Shown here: piece by piece, positions 1 through 6,171 of the stretch | Layout of the letters: every line of letters begins with the position of its first letter | Numbering within the stretch: the first letter of the stretch is position 1 | Assembly: GCA_031273775.1 (NCBI GenBank) | Contig: JAISRF010000237.1 | Coordinates: forward strand, 1 to 20,623 | Length of the DNA stretch: 20,623 bases | Source: Oscillospiraceae bacterium | GTDB lineage: Bacteria; Bacillota; Clostridia; Oscillospirales; Acutalibacteraceae | Reading direction: 5' to 3' | The notes under the pieces: generated by a model | What the model was told of the DNA's origin: nothing | Database searches by the model: none | Seen by the model: only the letters and a program-made list of their open reading frames with translations | Position numbers and translations under genes: made by a program

Positions 1-1347
1 CGCTCGGGAATCAAAATTCTTCCCCGCCGCCTTTATTCCGTTTTGGAGGACATATCCTTAAAAAACCAGACCAAAGAGGGCATACGAATCGGCGACGCGC
101 TCATCTCAATAAAAGGGGTCAAATTTGAGGGAAACGTCCCTGCGGTATATGTGCAAGGTCCGATTTCTCAGACGTTTATTACCGATTGCGATTTTACCTG
201 CAAAGAACCGTGCGTTTATCCGGCGGTCAAAATTGAGCAGGGCTGCGTTTACTTGCGCAATATCAGAAGCAAAGGGTTCAAACATTCTCTAAATCTTCGT
301 TGGGACGAGGTCATGCTGCCGGACGGCGAAATTTCCGAATACTGCACTTTGGAAACGTTTACATTTTCGCCGGTGGGCACGCCGGTAACGCTGAATCTGC
401 CCGTTCCGCCCCTGCCGGACGTGCCTTTTGAAAGCAATTTTGAAAAATGGGTCTGTGTGAACGACTTCGGCGCGGTCGGCGATGGAAAAACCGACGACAC
501 GGCGGCCTTGCAAGCGGCTTTTGACTCCGATTTGCCGGTGGTATGGTTTCAGCCGGGAAAATATCTAGTCACCCGCACCATAAACATTCCCGAAAGCGTC
601 CGGCACGTTCATTTTATGTACTGCGACATCGCGGTGGGAGAAGCGCTACGAAACAGCCAAGAGGCCGGCGTGTTTCGCATTTGCGGTGACACCGGAAACC
701 TTCTGTCCATGGAAAAGCTGTTCCAGTGGGAGAGCTGCTACGGCGAAATCAGAATGTTTTGCCATGCCGGCAAACGCCCGCTGTATCTGCGGGATATGCA
801 CACCCAATCTTGCGCCATGTACTTCAACACAGCGCCCGGTTCGGAGGTTTTTCTGGAAAACACCGCCTGCACCATCGGGGACTGGGTGGGGTTACGCCAT
901 GTCCCCGCCTACGCTTTCAAAGGGCAGACGGTCTGGGCGCATTGGCTCAACCCGGAACGTTCGGAAAAGGAAGCAGTAAACGATGGCGGCACCCTTTGGG
1001 TTTTGGGCTTCAAATGCGAACACGAGGGCTCCATCGAAACATACAACGGTGGCGAAACGGAAATTTTGGGCGGCATCGCGAGCGTGGGGCGAAACGCCGG
1101 GGTTCCGTTTATCATCAATGACAATTCCGAAGTTTCCGCCATATTCGCCACAAACGGCTACAAAAGCTTTTCGCTGCACCCGGTGGCGGTCAAGGAGGTC
1201 ATGGGGAAAAGCGAAAAATACCTGTACGGCAAGGATATGCCTCTAAGGTTTCATCCAGGATTTTATTTCGTCCCGCTGTATTCCTCAAAGGTGTCCGATC
1301 GTGTGCTGGACATTTCTCGATACAAAAGAGACGCTTTGGTTTATTAG
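1..1347 (+). CDS. Pectate-lyase-like parallel beta-helix protein, 5' end cut by window
   Basis: The frame is open from base 1 to the TAG at 1345-1347, so the gene starts outside the window; a TTG at 43 has no ribosome binding site and is unlikely to be the start. The key motif is VNDFGAVGDGKTDDTAALQ, about 140-157 residues after that TTG. It is the signature of the Pectate_lyase_3 family, whose members form parallel beta-helices that bind or cleave polysaccharide. Before it lie over 150 residues with short beta-rich repeats (for example GVKFEGN and ITDCDF), which may be an earlier helix module. The part after the motif is rich in short beta-like stretches ending near the C-terminus. I see no transmembrane segment; a signal peptide could lie upstream. 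Substrate and catalytic residues cannot be assigned. It could also be a phage-tail-like or surface beta-helix protein. Family confidence is good, function is not. Confidence 0.75.
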   Translation, partial: RSGIKILPRRLYSVLEDISLKNQTKEGIRIGDALISIKGVKFEGNVPAVYVQGPISQTFITDCDFTCKEPCVYPAVKIEQGCVYLRNIRSKGFKHSLNLRWDEVMLPDGEISEYCTLETFTFSPVGTPVTLNLPVPPLPDVPFESNFEKWVCVNDFGAVGDGKTDDTAALQAAFDSDLPVVWFQPGKYLVTRTINIPESVRHVHFMYCDIAVGEALRNSQEAGVFRICGDTGNLLSMEKLFQWESCYGEIRMFCHAGKRPLYLRDMHTQSCAMYFNTAPGSEVFLENTACTIGDWVGLRHVPAYAFKGQTVWAHWLNPERSEKEAVNDGGTLWVLGFKCEHEGSIETYNGGETEILGGIASVGRNAGVPFIINDNSEVSAIFATNGYKSFSLHPVAVKEVMGKSEKYLYGKDMPLRFHPGFYFVPLYSSKVSDRVLDISRYKRDALVY

Positions 1348-1399
1348 GGCGTGTCGGTGCGCCATAGTTTTGAACATGGGCTTTTGACCTTGGAGGCGT

Positions 1400-1717
1400 T
1401 TAATGGTTAGATTTATTGTGCAAGTTGGTATTTCCATATGTCACATCATTAACTATTCCTCGTATGTTCTCTTGAATATCTGATATATTGTCCTTTACGG
1501 AATTGCGCCCTCCTCCGGGATTCCGAACCCGTGTGACATCAATATTCCCGCTGTCGAGTTCCTTTAAACCCACGCCTATTGTCGTTCGCGACACTCCGCT
1601 TATTCTGCTGACGATTGAAACGCCACCTCGTCCAAATGCTTTCGCTTAGCTTGCAAGAAACAGTCGCAACTGTTTTTAGTTTAAAATCGGCATCATTGCC
1701 GCTATTCGATTTTTCAA
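1400..1717 (-). pseudogene. Decayed N-terminal fragment of an ISAzo13-family transposase
   Basis: Reading the minus strand from a TTG at 1717, preceded by AAAGAGGTG, gives an N-terminus of the ISAzo13 transposase type: ILN, stop, KQLRLFLAS, stop, AKAFGRGGVSIVSRISGVSRTT, then GLKELD and NPGGGR. The helix-turn-helix-like part (GGVSIVSRISGVSRTTI) and the PGGGR motif are characteristic. Two in-frame TAA codons at 1676-1678 and 1646-1648 sit where the family has glutamate (NEKQ and ASEA), so each fits a GAA to TAA change. The frame runs on to a TAA at 1400-1402 but loses family resemblance after VTYGN, and the whole catalytic part (several hundred residues) is missing. The gene is non-functional. 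The family call is from memory of the motif pattern. Confidence 0.72.
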
Positions 1718-1793
1718 ACTTAGCACCTCTTTACAAGATGCTTACAGAATACCATATTTTGTTAAACTGTTCAAGTTAATTTTGCACAGTTCC
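1415..1793 (-). mobile_element. Internally deleted ISAzo13-like element (possible ends)
   Basis: The transposase remnant is flanked by possible terminal inverted repeats. The right side reads (inward, minus strand) GGAACTGTGCAAAATTAAC from 1793; the left side reads (plus strand) ATTGTGCAAGTTGGTATT from about 1415. They share TGTGCAA and a similar AT-rich continuation. If these are the ends, the element is about 380 bp and kept only its 5' end and its right terminus. I could not find a clear target-site duplication, so the boundaries are tentative. Confidence 0.3.
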
Positions 1794-1901
1794 TTAGTAT
1801 GATAATACAGGCAGAAAAGGGAACCGAAAATTTGAAACAAGCCGAAAATGATTGCCGAATCTATTTCCCGCAAGTGGTATTTCAAATTATATTTCCCGCT
1901 T

Positions 1902-2921
1902 CTACCCACAGTAATAAGCGGTTCCTTGTATTTTATTCAGGTTGCCGGCAACAAACTCCGCGTATATGCCGGTGCTGTAACTGGGGTGGGAAAACTCCTC
2001 GCCGGCGCCAAGCATACTAATAGTGATGCAATAGGCTCCAATGAAATGATCGTTTTCATCCAGCAAAATAATCTCAAGATAAAAATTTTCTAAATCTTTT
2101 GAAGTTTGGTTCGTTACGGTAAATCCGATTTTCAGCGGTGTTCCCTGAGCTTGCGGGCGGTAAGACATCCCGGCGATTTCAAGCCCTTTGCGAACCGTTA
2201 ACACCCCACGGTGTTCCGCCTGAGCCGAAACGCTTTTGAAGTGCGTTCCCTCCTCCCCAATCGAAGGCTCAAAGGGATAAAAGACCACAATATACCCGGT
2301 TTGCCCGGGCTCAATGATTTTCGTCATATTGGTGAAGGTTTTTATTTCATCATACGTTAAAGACAGCGTACTTTCGGCGGTGGTCAGGTTTAGGTTAACC
2401 CCTGTAATTTCCACACAGGCGGCGCCGACATTGTTCAGCTGAAGCGCAATATACAAAATGTTACGCGCGTTTTGAATCCATTCATAACACACGCTTGCCT
2501 GAATCTCGACCGGGCCGCTGACCGCGCCCGGCTCTACATCTGAAGATTCATTTGAAACGGCACCTGAAACGTCCTCCGACGGTTTTTCCGGCAAAACCGG
2601 GACGGGCTGTGCGGAGGGTGAAGCGTTCGAGGACGAAAAATCTGAAGACGCTTCGGAATGCTCAGACGGTGCCTCCGGCTTGTCCGTCACGGCGACGGCA
2701 GACGAATTCACAAGGGGTTCAAGGCCGGAAGCGCCGTAAGACTCAAGTTTTTCCTGTGCCGAAGACTCGTAACCGTAATAAGCGGACAGAGCCGGTGTAT
2801 TTAAATCCCGCGCTGCGGCAGAGCTGTCCGTCCCGTAAACGTTGCCGCTTGAAACGGCGCCTATACATGACGCTAAAAACAAAAGACAGACAAGAAACAA
2901 AGAAAATGAAGCGGCGCGCAT
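1902..2921 (-). CDS. Secreted lipoprotein with Ser/Pro-rich linker, unknown function
   Basis: The 339-residue protein begins with a lipoprotein signal peptide: a short hydrophobic segment followed by lipobox LASC with Cys19 as the lipidation site, so it should be anchored outside the membrane. Residues about 72-137 are a low-complexity linker rich in Ser, Glu, Pro and Ala. The remaining 200 residues look like two beta-sandwich domains. The second (about 255-339, with TVTNQTSKDLENFYLEI and LLDENDHFIG) resembles FxLYD-type domains, which are common in extracytoplasmic Firmicutes lipoproteins. The start is ATG with AAGGGG seven bases upstream. A clear sigma-A-like promoter lies 30-60 bases upstream, and three direct repeats lie upstream of that. 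No enzymatic motif is visible. Possible roles are a surface sensor or adhesion protein. The lipoprotein call is firm; the domain call is tentative. Confidence 0.8.
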   Translation of the reverse strand: MRAASFSLFLVCLLFLASCIGAVSSGNVYGTDSSAAARDLNTPALSAYYGYESSAQEKLESYGASGLEPLVNSSAVAVTDKPEAPSEHSEASSDFSSSNASPSAQPVPVLPEKPSEDVSGAVSNESSDVEPGAVSGPVEIQASVCYEWIQNARNILYIALQLNNVGAACVEITGVNLNLTTAESTLSLTYDEIKTFTNMTKIIEPGQTGYIVVFYPFEPSIGEEGTHFKSVSAQAEHRGVLTVRKGLEIAGMSYRPQAQGTPLKIGFTVTNQTSKDLENFYLEIILLDENDHFIGAYCITISMLGAGEEFSHPSYSTGIYAEFVAGNLNKIQGTAYYCG

Positions 2922-2954
2922 GGTAACTTCCCCTTAAAAATTTTGTGGAATTTA

Positions 2955-2983
2955 AGTATATCAGTTAAATCCGCTTTTTGCAA
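2955..2983 (-). promoter_or_regulatory. Sigma-A-like promoter of the lipoprotein gene
   Basis: On the minus strand TTGCAA (2983-2978) is followed after exactly 17 bases by TATACT (2960-2955). The start codon is 34 bases downstream of the -10 box, which leaves room for the AAGGGG ribosome binding site. Confidence 0.7.
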
Positions 2984-2997
2984 GCCGCACTTTTACA

Positions 2998-3024
2998 TTT
3001 TGTCAAACTTTGTCAGCTTTTGTC
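2998..3024 (-). repeat. Three TTTGTC boxes at 10-bp spacing upstream of the promoter
   Basis: On the plus strand TGTC occurs at 3001, 3011 and 3021, preceded by TTT, CTT and TTT. Each copy is therefore on the same face of the helix. The array ends 14 bases upstream of the lipoprotein -35 box, a position typical of activator or response-regulator sites. On the minus strand each box reads GACAAA. Confidence 0.6.
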
Positions 3025-3041
3025 GAACATTGCTTAATTAT

Positions 3042-3085
3042 CCCCTTAAAAAGGAAAAGCGGAACCATCAGTAAGACGGTTCCGC
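3042..3085 (-). terminator. Rho-independent terminator of the secreted protein/DUF6514 unit
   Basis: GCGGAACC (3059-3066) and GGTTCCGC (3078-3085) form a perfect 8-bp stem with an 11-base loop. On the minus strand the stem is followed by TTTTCCTTTTTAA, a suitable U-rich tail. Confidence 0.85.
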
Positions 3086-3216
3086 CTGGCGGGAATTCAA
3101 TGAAAGTAAAATCCCCGCCATATAATGAAATCTGTGCCATTGTACGGAGGAGGGTGCGGTTAATGGCTTTTACGGCCTCCGGGGTTAATCCTCCGGCAAT
3201 CCCTCCGGGAAGAACC

Positions 3217-3480
3217 TCAATCAAAAAAGTCCTCTACCGCGTCGTGAAAGTGCGCGGGGTCTAATTCCTCACGGTTGAACAGTTCGGCAAGTTCTTCAAC
3301 TTCCCGCCTGTTCAGTGAAATATCGGCAATCCGTCTGCTTTCTCCGTTTTCCGCAGCTTCAATACCGTATGTATGGTATTCGCCGGCAGAGGGGTCAGAT
3401 AGGGTTTCTTCAAACACCCGGTATATCATCTCGAAGGACACCTCCGGCGGAACTTGGACGTCTTTAGCCTGATTGAGCAT
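3217..3480 (-). CDS. DUF6514 family protein
   Basis: This is an 87-residue acidic, soluble protein with no signal peptide or membrane segment. Its pattern (FEMIYRVFEETLSD, GEYHTYGIEA, ISLNRREVEELAELFNREELDP and an acidic end VEDFFD) matches what I recall of DUF6514, a small family found in Clostridia with no known function. The typical order is a short beta-rich part that ends in YGIE, followed by a predicted helix containing the E-L-F-N motif. The start is ATG with GAAAGGGAAG upstream. It lies only 25 bases after the stop of the small secreted protein gene and is followed, after about 130 bases, by a terminator, so the two genes are probably co-transcribed. No functional role can be assigned. 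The family name is from memory. Confidence 0.78.
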   Translation of the reverse strand: MLNQAKDVQVPPEVSFEMIYRVFEETLSDPSAGEYHTYGIEAAENGESRRIADISLNRREVEELAELFNREELDPAHFHDAVEDFFD

Positions 3481-3505
3481 AAATGTTGCTTCCCTTTCAA
3501 AAATT

Positions 3506-3919
3506 TTAATAGACCAGTGTTTGCGTATTCATGATTATTGCTTCTGCTATGCTAAAATAATACGCGGTTAAATACACGTTGCCGCGGTAGCTGTATCCGG
3601 GTGAAACATACCACTGCTGATAAAACTCACCGTACCACTCTCCATAAAAGTCCTCCCAGACGGTGTCCAGGGTTACCCACTTGGATTTGTTCGTGTCGTA
3701 ATACTGGAGGTTGATGGTGATGGACACATCGGTGGTGAGACCCTCGTAGCCTTCAACGTCCGCGTCGATGGTGACAATGCCGGTTGAGGTGTCGATAAGA
3801 CCACATACATCTCCCACAGCCAAGTACGTCATCTGAACCTGCGCGGTCGCCGTCAGTCCCGCCGTAACCGAGAGCGCAAGTATTACGCTCAGGACTGACA
3901 TCAGAATTTTTTTCCTCAT
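3506..3919 (-). CDS. Small secreted aromatic-rich protein, unknown function
   Basis: The protein has 137 residues. Residues 1-27 are a standard signal peptide: RKK, a hydrophobic core, then a TATA-like cleavage site. The mature part is beta-rich (TTDVSITINLQYY, YSYRGNVYLTAYYF) and has a striking run of aromatic tetrads at residues 91-106: FYGE, WYGE, FYQQ, WYVS. The overall pattern resembles small secreted single-domain proteins of Firmicutes (DUF6147-like), but I am not certain of the family. The start is ATG with AAGGGAGAA upstream. Upstream lies a palindrome (3946-3969) and then the terminator of the sigma factor operon; downstream the DUF6514 gene follows within 25 bases. The protein is probably exported and acts outside the cell or in the envelope. 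Confidence 0.75.
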   Translation of the reverse strand: MRKKILMSVLSVILALSVTAGLTATAQVQMTYLAVGDVCGLIDTSTGIVTIDADVEGYEGLTTDVSITINLQYYDTNKSKWVTLDTVWEDFYGEWYGEFYQQWYVSPGYSYRGNVYLTAYYFSIAEAIIMNTQTLVY

Positions 3920-3945
3920 TTTCCCATTCTCCCTTTTCTATTTTT

Positions 3946-3969
3946 GCGGATAAACTGTTTATCATCCGC
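3946..3969. promoter_or_regulatory. Dyad upstream of the small secreted protein gene
   Basis: GATAAAC (3949-3955) and GTTTATC (3957-3963) form a perfect 7-1-7 palindrome; the outer GCGGAT (3946-3951) and ATCCGC (3964-3969) pair as an alternative stem. It lies 27 bases upstream of the start codon. It could be a repressor operator or a leader hairpin. The 9-mer GTTTATCAT within it recurs upstream of the sigma factor gene on the opposite orientation. Confidence 0.45.
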
Positions 3970-3988
3970 TTTCTACATAATAAACCTG

Positions 3989-4018
3989 AAAAAAGGGCGT
4001 TTGGCGACAAGAAAACGC
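3989..4018 (-). terminator. Rho-independent terminator of the sigma/anti-sigma operon
   Basis: GCGTTT (minus 4018-4013) pairs with AAACGC (4002-3997), with a 10-base loop. On the minus strand this is followed by CC and then six T. It lies 18 bases after the stop of the DUF4367 protein gene. Confidence 0.75.
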
Positions 4019-4036
4019 AATTATTTTTCGATTTTT

Positions 4037-4726
4037 TCATTTATCTGCTGTTTTCACAGATTCCGCTGTTGTAATCAAGATTTCCTTGTCTAACTTGCTG
4101 GATATTCTGAACCTGTACGCAGCCTCTTCCCATATGACATAGCTAACATCGTTCACCTTATAATATATCCCTTTACGGCCGCCAACCTGAATTTCTTCAT
4201 ATGGGGCTTTCTCGGTGTCAATGAAGGTGCCGTCGCTCACTCTTTGTCTGAAAATGATTTTATCAACGCCGTTGGAATAAGTAATTCTATATTGCGCGGG
4301 TACTTTCTCCTCACTTTCCCGGTAATATCCTTCGGGAATAAATACCGGCTCATAAAGCTGTTCAAGCGTGCTCAAAGCGCTTTCCTCGCCGTCTTTTATA
4401 TGCATAATAATGCTGAACCGGTTGAAAATATTGACAAAAAAGCCGGTTACCGCATTGCGCAGGGCGCTTACGCTCAGCACCAGAATTGACGCGGAAATAA
4501 TGGCGGCAATTACAATTACGGCGGCTCTTTTTACACCCCGGTTCCGGGACGCAAAGGGCTTTTTGGGTTCAATCGACCGGATCAGTTCTTCCATTTGGCG
4601 CTCAAATTCCGGCGAAAACTCATGTTCAGGCGCCGATTCCTCCGCGGTCAGAGAATCAGCCAGATTTTTGCCGTATTCGATAAACGCCAGTTTGAGCTCT
4701 TGCTCCGTAAATAACCTCGTATTCAT
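4037..4726 (-). CDS. DUF4367 membrane protein, probable anti-sigma factor
   Basis: The protein has 229 residues. The first 65 are polar and cytoplasmic, where an anti-sigma interaction region would be expected. Residues about 67-89 form one hydrophobic transmembrane segment after RNRGVKR, with the positive side inside. The outer C-terminal part (about 125-225) has the DUF4367 pattern: FIPEGY, the IIFRQ strand, the IDTE turn, VGGRKGIYY, VIWEEAAYRF and KEILITTAESV. Proteins with this layout encoded next to ECF-type sigma factors in Clostridia are commonly predicted anti-sigma factors or sensors. The gene overlaps the sigma factor gene by four bases (ATGA), so translation is probably coupled. 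The role is inferred from architecture and position; no zinc-binding anti-sigma motif is visible. Confidence 0.8.
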   Translation of the reverse strand: MNTRLFTEQELKLAFIEYGKNLADSLTAEESAPEHEFSPEFERQMEELIRSIEPKKPFASRNRGVKRAAVIVIAAIISASILVLSVSALRNAVTGFFVNIFNRFSIIMHIKDGEESALSTLEQLYEPVFIPEGYYRESEEKVPAQYRITYSNGVDKIIFRQRVSDGTFIDTEKAPYEEIQVGGRKGIYYKVNDVSYVIWEEAAYRFRISSKLDKEILITTAESVKTADK

Positions 4727-5277
4727 ATGCTCACACTCTTTTCTTTCAGCCGCTCCGCTAATATTTGCCTGCCTCGCTCAATTTGTTTTTGCACGGTTTT
4801 CAACGGCAACCCCAGACTTTGAGCGATTTCGCCAACCTCCAGGTCGATGTAATACTTTAACAGCAACGGGTTTTTGTACATGGATGGAAGCTTGTCAATC
4901 ACCTCTAAAAGGTTGCTGAGGCCTTCCTTTGACTCAATCTCGTCAGCCAACGAATATTCCGACGCCGATTCGGGCTCTGCCGCATCGTCAAATGAAAATA
5001 TCAGTCCGGCGTTATGTCTGGCCTGCATGGTCAGCGAAACATTCTTCACTATAATCGCCAGAAAAACCTTCGTTTGGCGACTGTCCGCGCCATCGATTTT
5101 ATGTAAATTTTTTATAATTCGCACAAATGCTTCCTGTACGGCGTCCTCCGCCAAGTAAGAATCTTTCAGGATGGCATTGGCTGTGCGATACATGGTGTGG
5201 CGGTATTCGTTGTACAGCCTCATAAATTTTACGCGGTCGCTTTCGCTATCTATCATGGTTAGGAATAATGCCAACAT
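4723..5277 (-). CDS. Sigma-70 family (ECF-like) RNA polymerase sigma factor
   Basis: The protein has 184 residues. Region 2 (about 18-85) includes LYNEYRHTMYRTANAILKD and the core-binding helix with AEDAVQEAFVRIIKNL. Region 4 (about 119-178) includes LLEVIDKLPSMYKNPLLLKYYIDL, EIAQSLGLPLKTVQKQIERGR, a helix-turn-helix for the -35 box. Regions 1 and 3 are absent, as in ECF factors. The start ATG has AAAAAAGGTGATG upstream, and the N-terminus MLALFLTMID is typical of this clostridial subgroup. The stop overlaps the start of the DUF4367 gene, forming a two-gene sigma/anti-sigma unit that ends in a terminator. Its target promoters are unknown; nearby genes for secreted proteins are candidates. Confidence 0.88.
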   Translation of the reverse strand: MLALFLTMIDSESDRVKFMRLYNEYRHTMYRTANAILKDSYLAEDAVQEAFVRIIKNLHKIDGADSRQTKVFLAIIVKNVSLTMQARHNAGLIFSFDDAAEPESASEYSLADEIESKEGLSNLLEVIDKLPSMYKNPLLLKYYIDLEVGEIAQSLGLPLKTVQKQIERGRQILAERLKEKSVSI

Positions 5278-5312
5278 GTCAACATCACCTTTTTTACAAC
5301 AGTCTATTGCTT

Positions 5313-5341
5313 ACCTTAACACAATTATGATAAACCGTCAA
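5313..5341 (-). promoter_or_regulatory. Possible promoter of the sigma factor operon
   Basis: On the minus strand TTGACG (5341-5336) is followed after 17 bases by TAAGGT (5318-5313), a weak -10. The spacer carries GTTTATCAT (minus, 5335-5327), which also occurs in the dyad upstream of the small secreted gene. This might be a promoter read by the sigma factor itself rather than by sigma-A. Confidence 0.35.
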
Positions 5342-5432
5342 TCATCTTGCGTTTTATTTTTGCCCGATATATCCCGGAATGGCGAAGAGCCGCGTTATCC
5401 GCCGCTTCATACCGATCCGCGGTAAATCGGAC

Positions 5433-5466
5433 AAAAAAAGAGAAGGCACATTAATCTGTACCTTCC
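5433..5466 (-). terminator. Rho-independent terminator of the coat-like gene
   Basis: On the minus strand GAAGGTAC (5466-5459) pairs fully with GTGCCTTC (5449-5442), counting one U-G pair, with a 9-base loop. It is followed by TC and seven T. Confidence 0.8.
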
Positions 5467-5556
5467 CCCGAAACATGGCAGAGTCCTTCGAAACAAATTG
5501 TTAGCCGTCTAATCAGAACATCGAGGCATACTCTTTGATTTTGAGTATATCAAAAC

Positions 5557-5859
5557 TTAGCGCGCTTGAGCGCCACATTGGTTGTCCCCGCAAACATCAG
5601 GCAGCGGCGTAGTATAATCGTTTTCTCTGACAACTTCACGATTTGAAAAAACATTATAACGATTATACTCGTGCTCGTGTATGATATCGTATTCGTCAAC
5701 AATGTCATGCTGGTGTTTTACGATATATTCATGCTTAATAACCTTCCGGTCTCCTCTGCAGTTGAATTCCCGCCTATCGAGCGATTCACCTGCCGATTCA
5801 AAGCCCGGATCGCAATTATTTCGAGACACATCATTATATCTGCGTCTATTGCAATACAT
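5557..5859 (-). CDS. Small His/Tyr/Asn-rich protein, CotD-like spore coat candidate
   Basis: The protein has 100 residues, no signal peptide and no membrane segment. Its middle (about 43-70) alternates His, Tyr, Glu and Asp: HEYIVKHQHDIVDEYDIIHE and then HEYNRYNVF, followed by NREVVREND. Cysteines occur in the N-terminal third and at the end (DVCGDNQCG). His- and Tyr-rich composition of this kind is typical of inner spore coat protein CotD and relatives, which form cross-linked coat layers. The start is ATG with a strong AGGAGG. A CATAAATA at 5890-5883 could be the -10 of a mother-cell sigma factor. A terminator lies about 90 bases downstream, so the gene is likely monocistronic. The assignment rests on composition and pattern only. 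Confidence 0.6.
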   Translation of the reverse strand: MYCNRRRYNDVSRNNCDPGFESAGESLDRREFNCRGDRKVIKHEYIVKHQHDIVDEYDIIHEHEYNRYNVFSNREVVRENDYTTPLPDVCGDNQCGAQAR

Positions 5860-5882
5860 TTTTTCGCCTCCTATTCTTTTGG

Positions 5883-5890
5883 TATTTATG
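5883..5890 (-). promoter_or_regulatory. Candidate SigE/SigK-type -10 of the coat-like gene
   Basis: CATAAATA on the minus strand resembles the CATA-containing -10 boxes of mother-cell sporulation sigma factors. It lies just upstream of AGGAGG, giving a short leader. No matching -35 is clear; the evidence is weak. Confidence 0.25.
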
Positions 5891-6097
5891 AATAAAGCGC
5901 CCTGATCAACCTTGACCTTTAGGCCTTCTCTTGAACCGATACCCCGCGGTTTTCATCACGTGGAGCGGTCAATATCATACTATGCGGGATATGTCCGCTT
6001 TGACAAACAGCGAAAAGATTATACGCTAAACTTGCCTGAACGGCGGACACCTTTCAAGCAGACCGCGCCGTTCATCATAGCGGAATTAAGAAATCGG
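5891..6097. other. Divergent intergenic region without a supported gene
   Basis: This stretch separates the coat-like gene from the uracil-DNA glycosylase gene. An open frame at 5912-6103 has no ribosome binding site or family resemblance. I see no tRNA or convincing structured RNA. The glycosylase promoter starts immediately to the right. Confidence 0.5.
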
Positions 6098-6126
6098 TTG
6101 TAATTGCGCCTGATATGTGGTAGAAT
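6098..6126 (+). promoter_or_regulatory. Promoter of the uracil-DNA glycosylase gene
   Basis: TTGTAA (6098-6103) and TAGAAT (6121-6126) with a 17-base spacer form a sigma-A-like promoter, 45 bases upstream of the chosen start codon. Confidence 0.65.
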
Positions 6127-6171
6127 GAGCGCGTTGTTATTCCAAATGTCGGCATGAGGGAATGTAAATAT

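Noticed and set aside
3003..3224. Minus-strand open frame of 73 residues after the DUF6514 gene
   Set aside because: It starts with TTG overlapping the DUF6514 stop, has no family resemblance, and reads straight through the rho-independent terminator.
5528..5548. Hairpin ATACTC/GAGTAT just after the coat-like gene
   Set aside because: Weak 6-bp stem without a T-tract on either strand; the better terminator is at 5433-5466.
5912..6103. Plus-strand open frame of 63 residues before the glycosylase gene
   Set aside because: No ribosome binding site, no recognisable motif, and it ends inside the -35 box of the glycosylase promoter.
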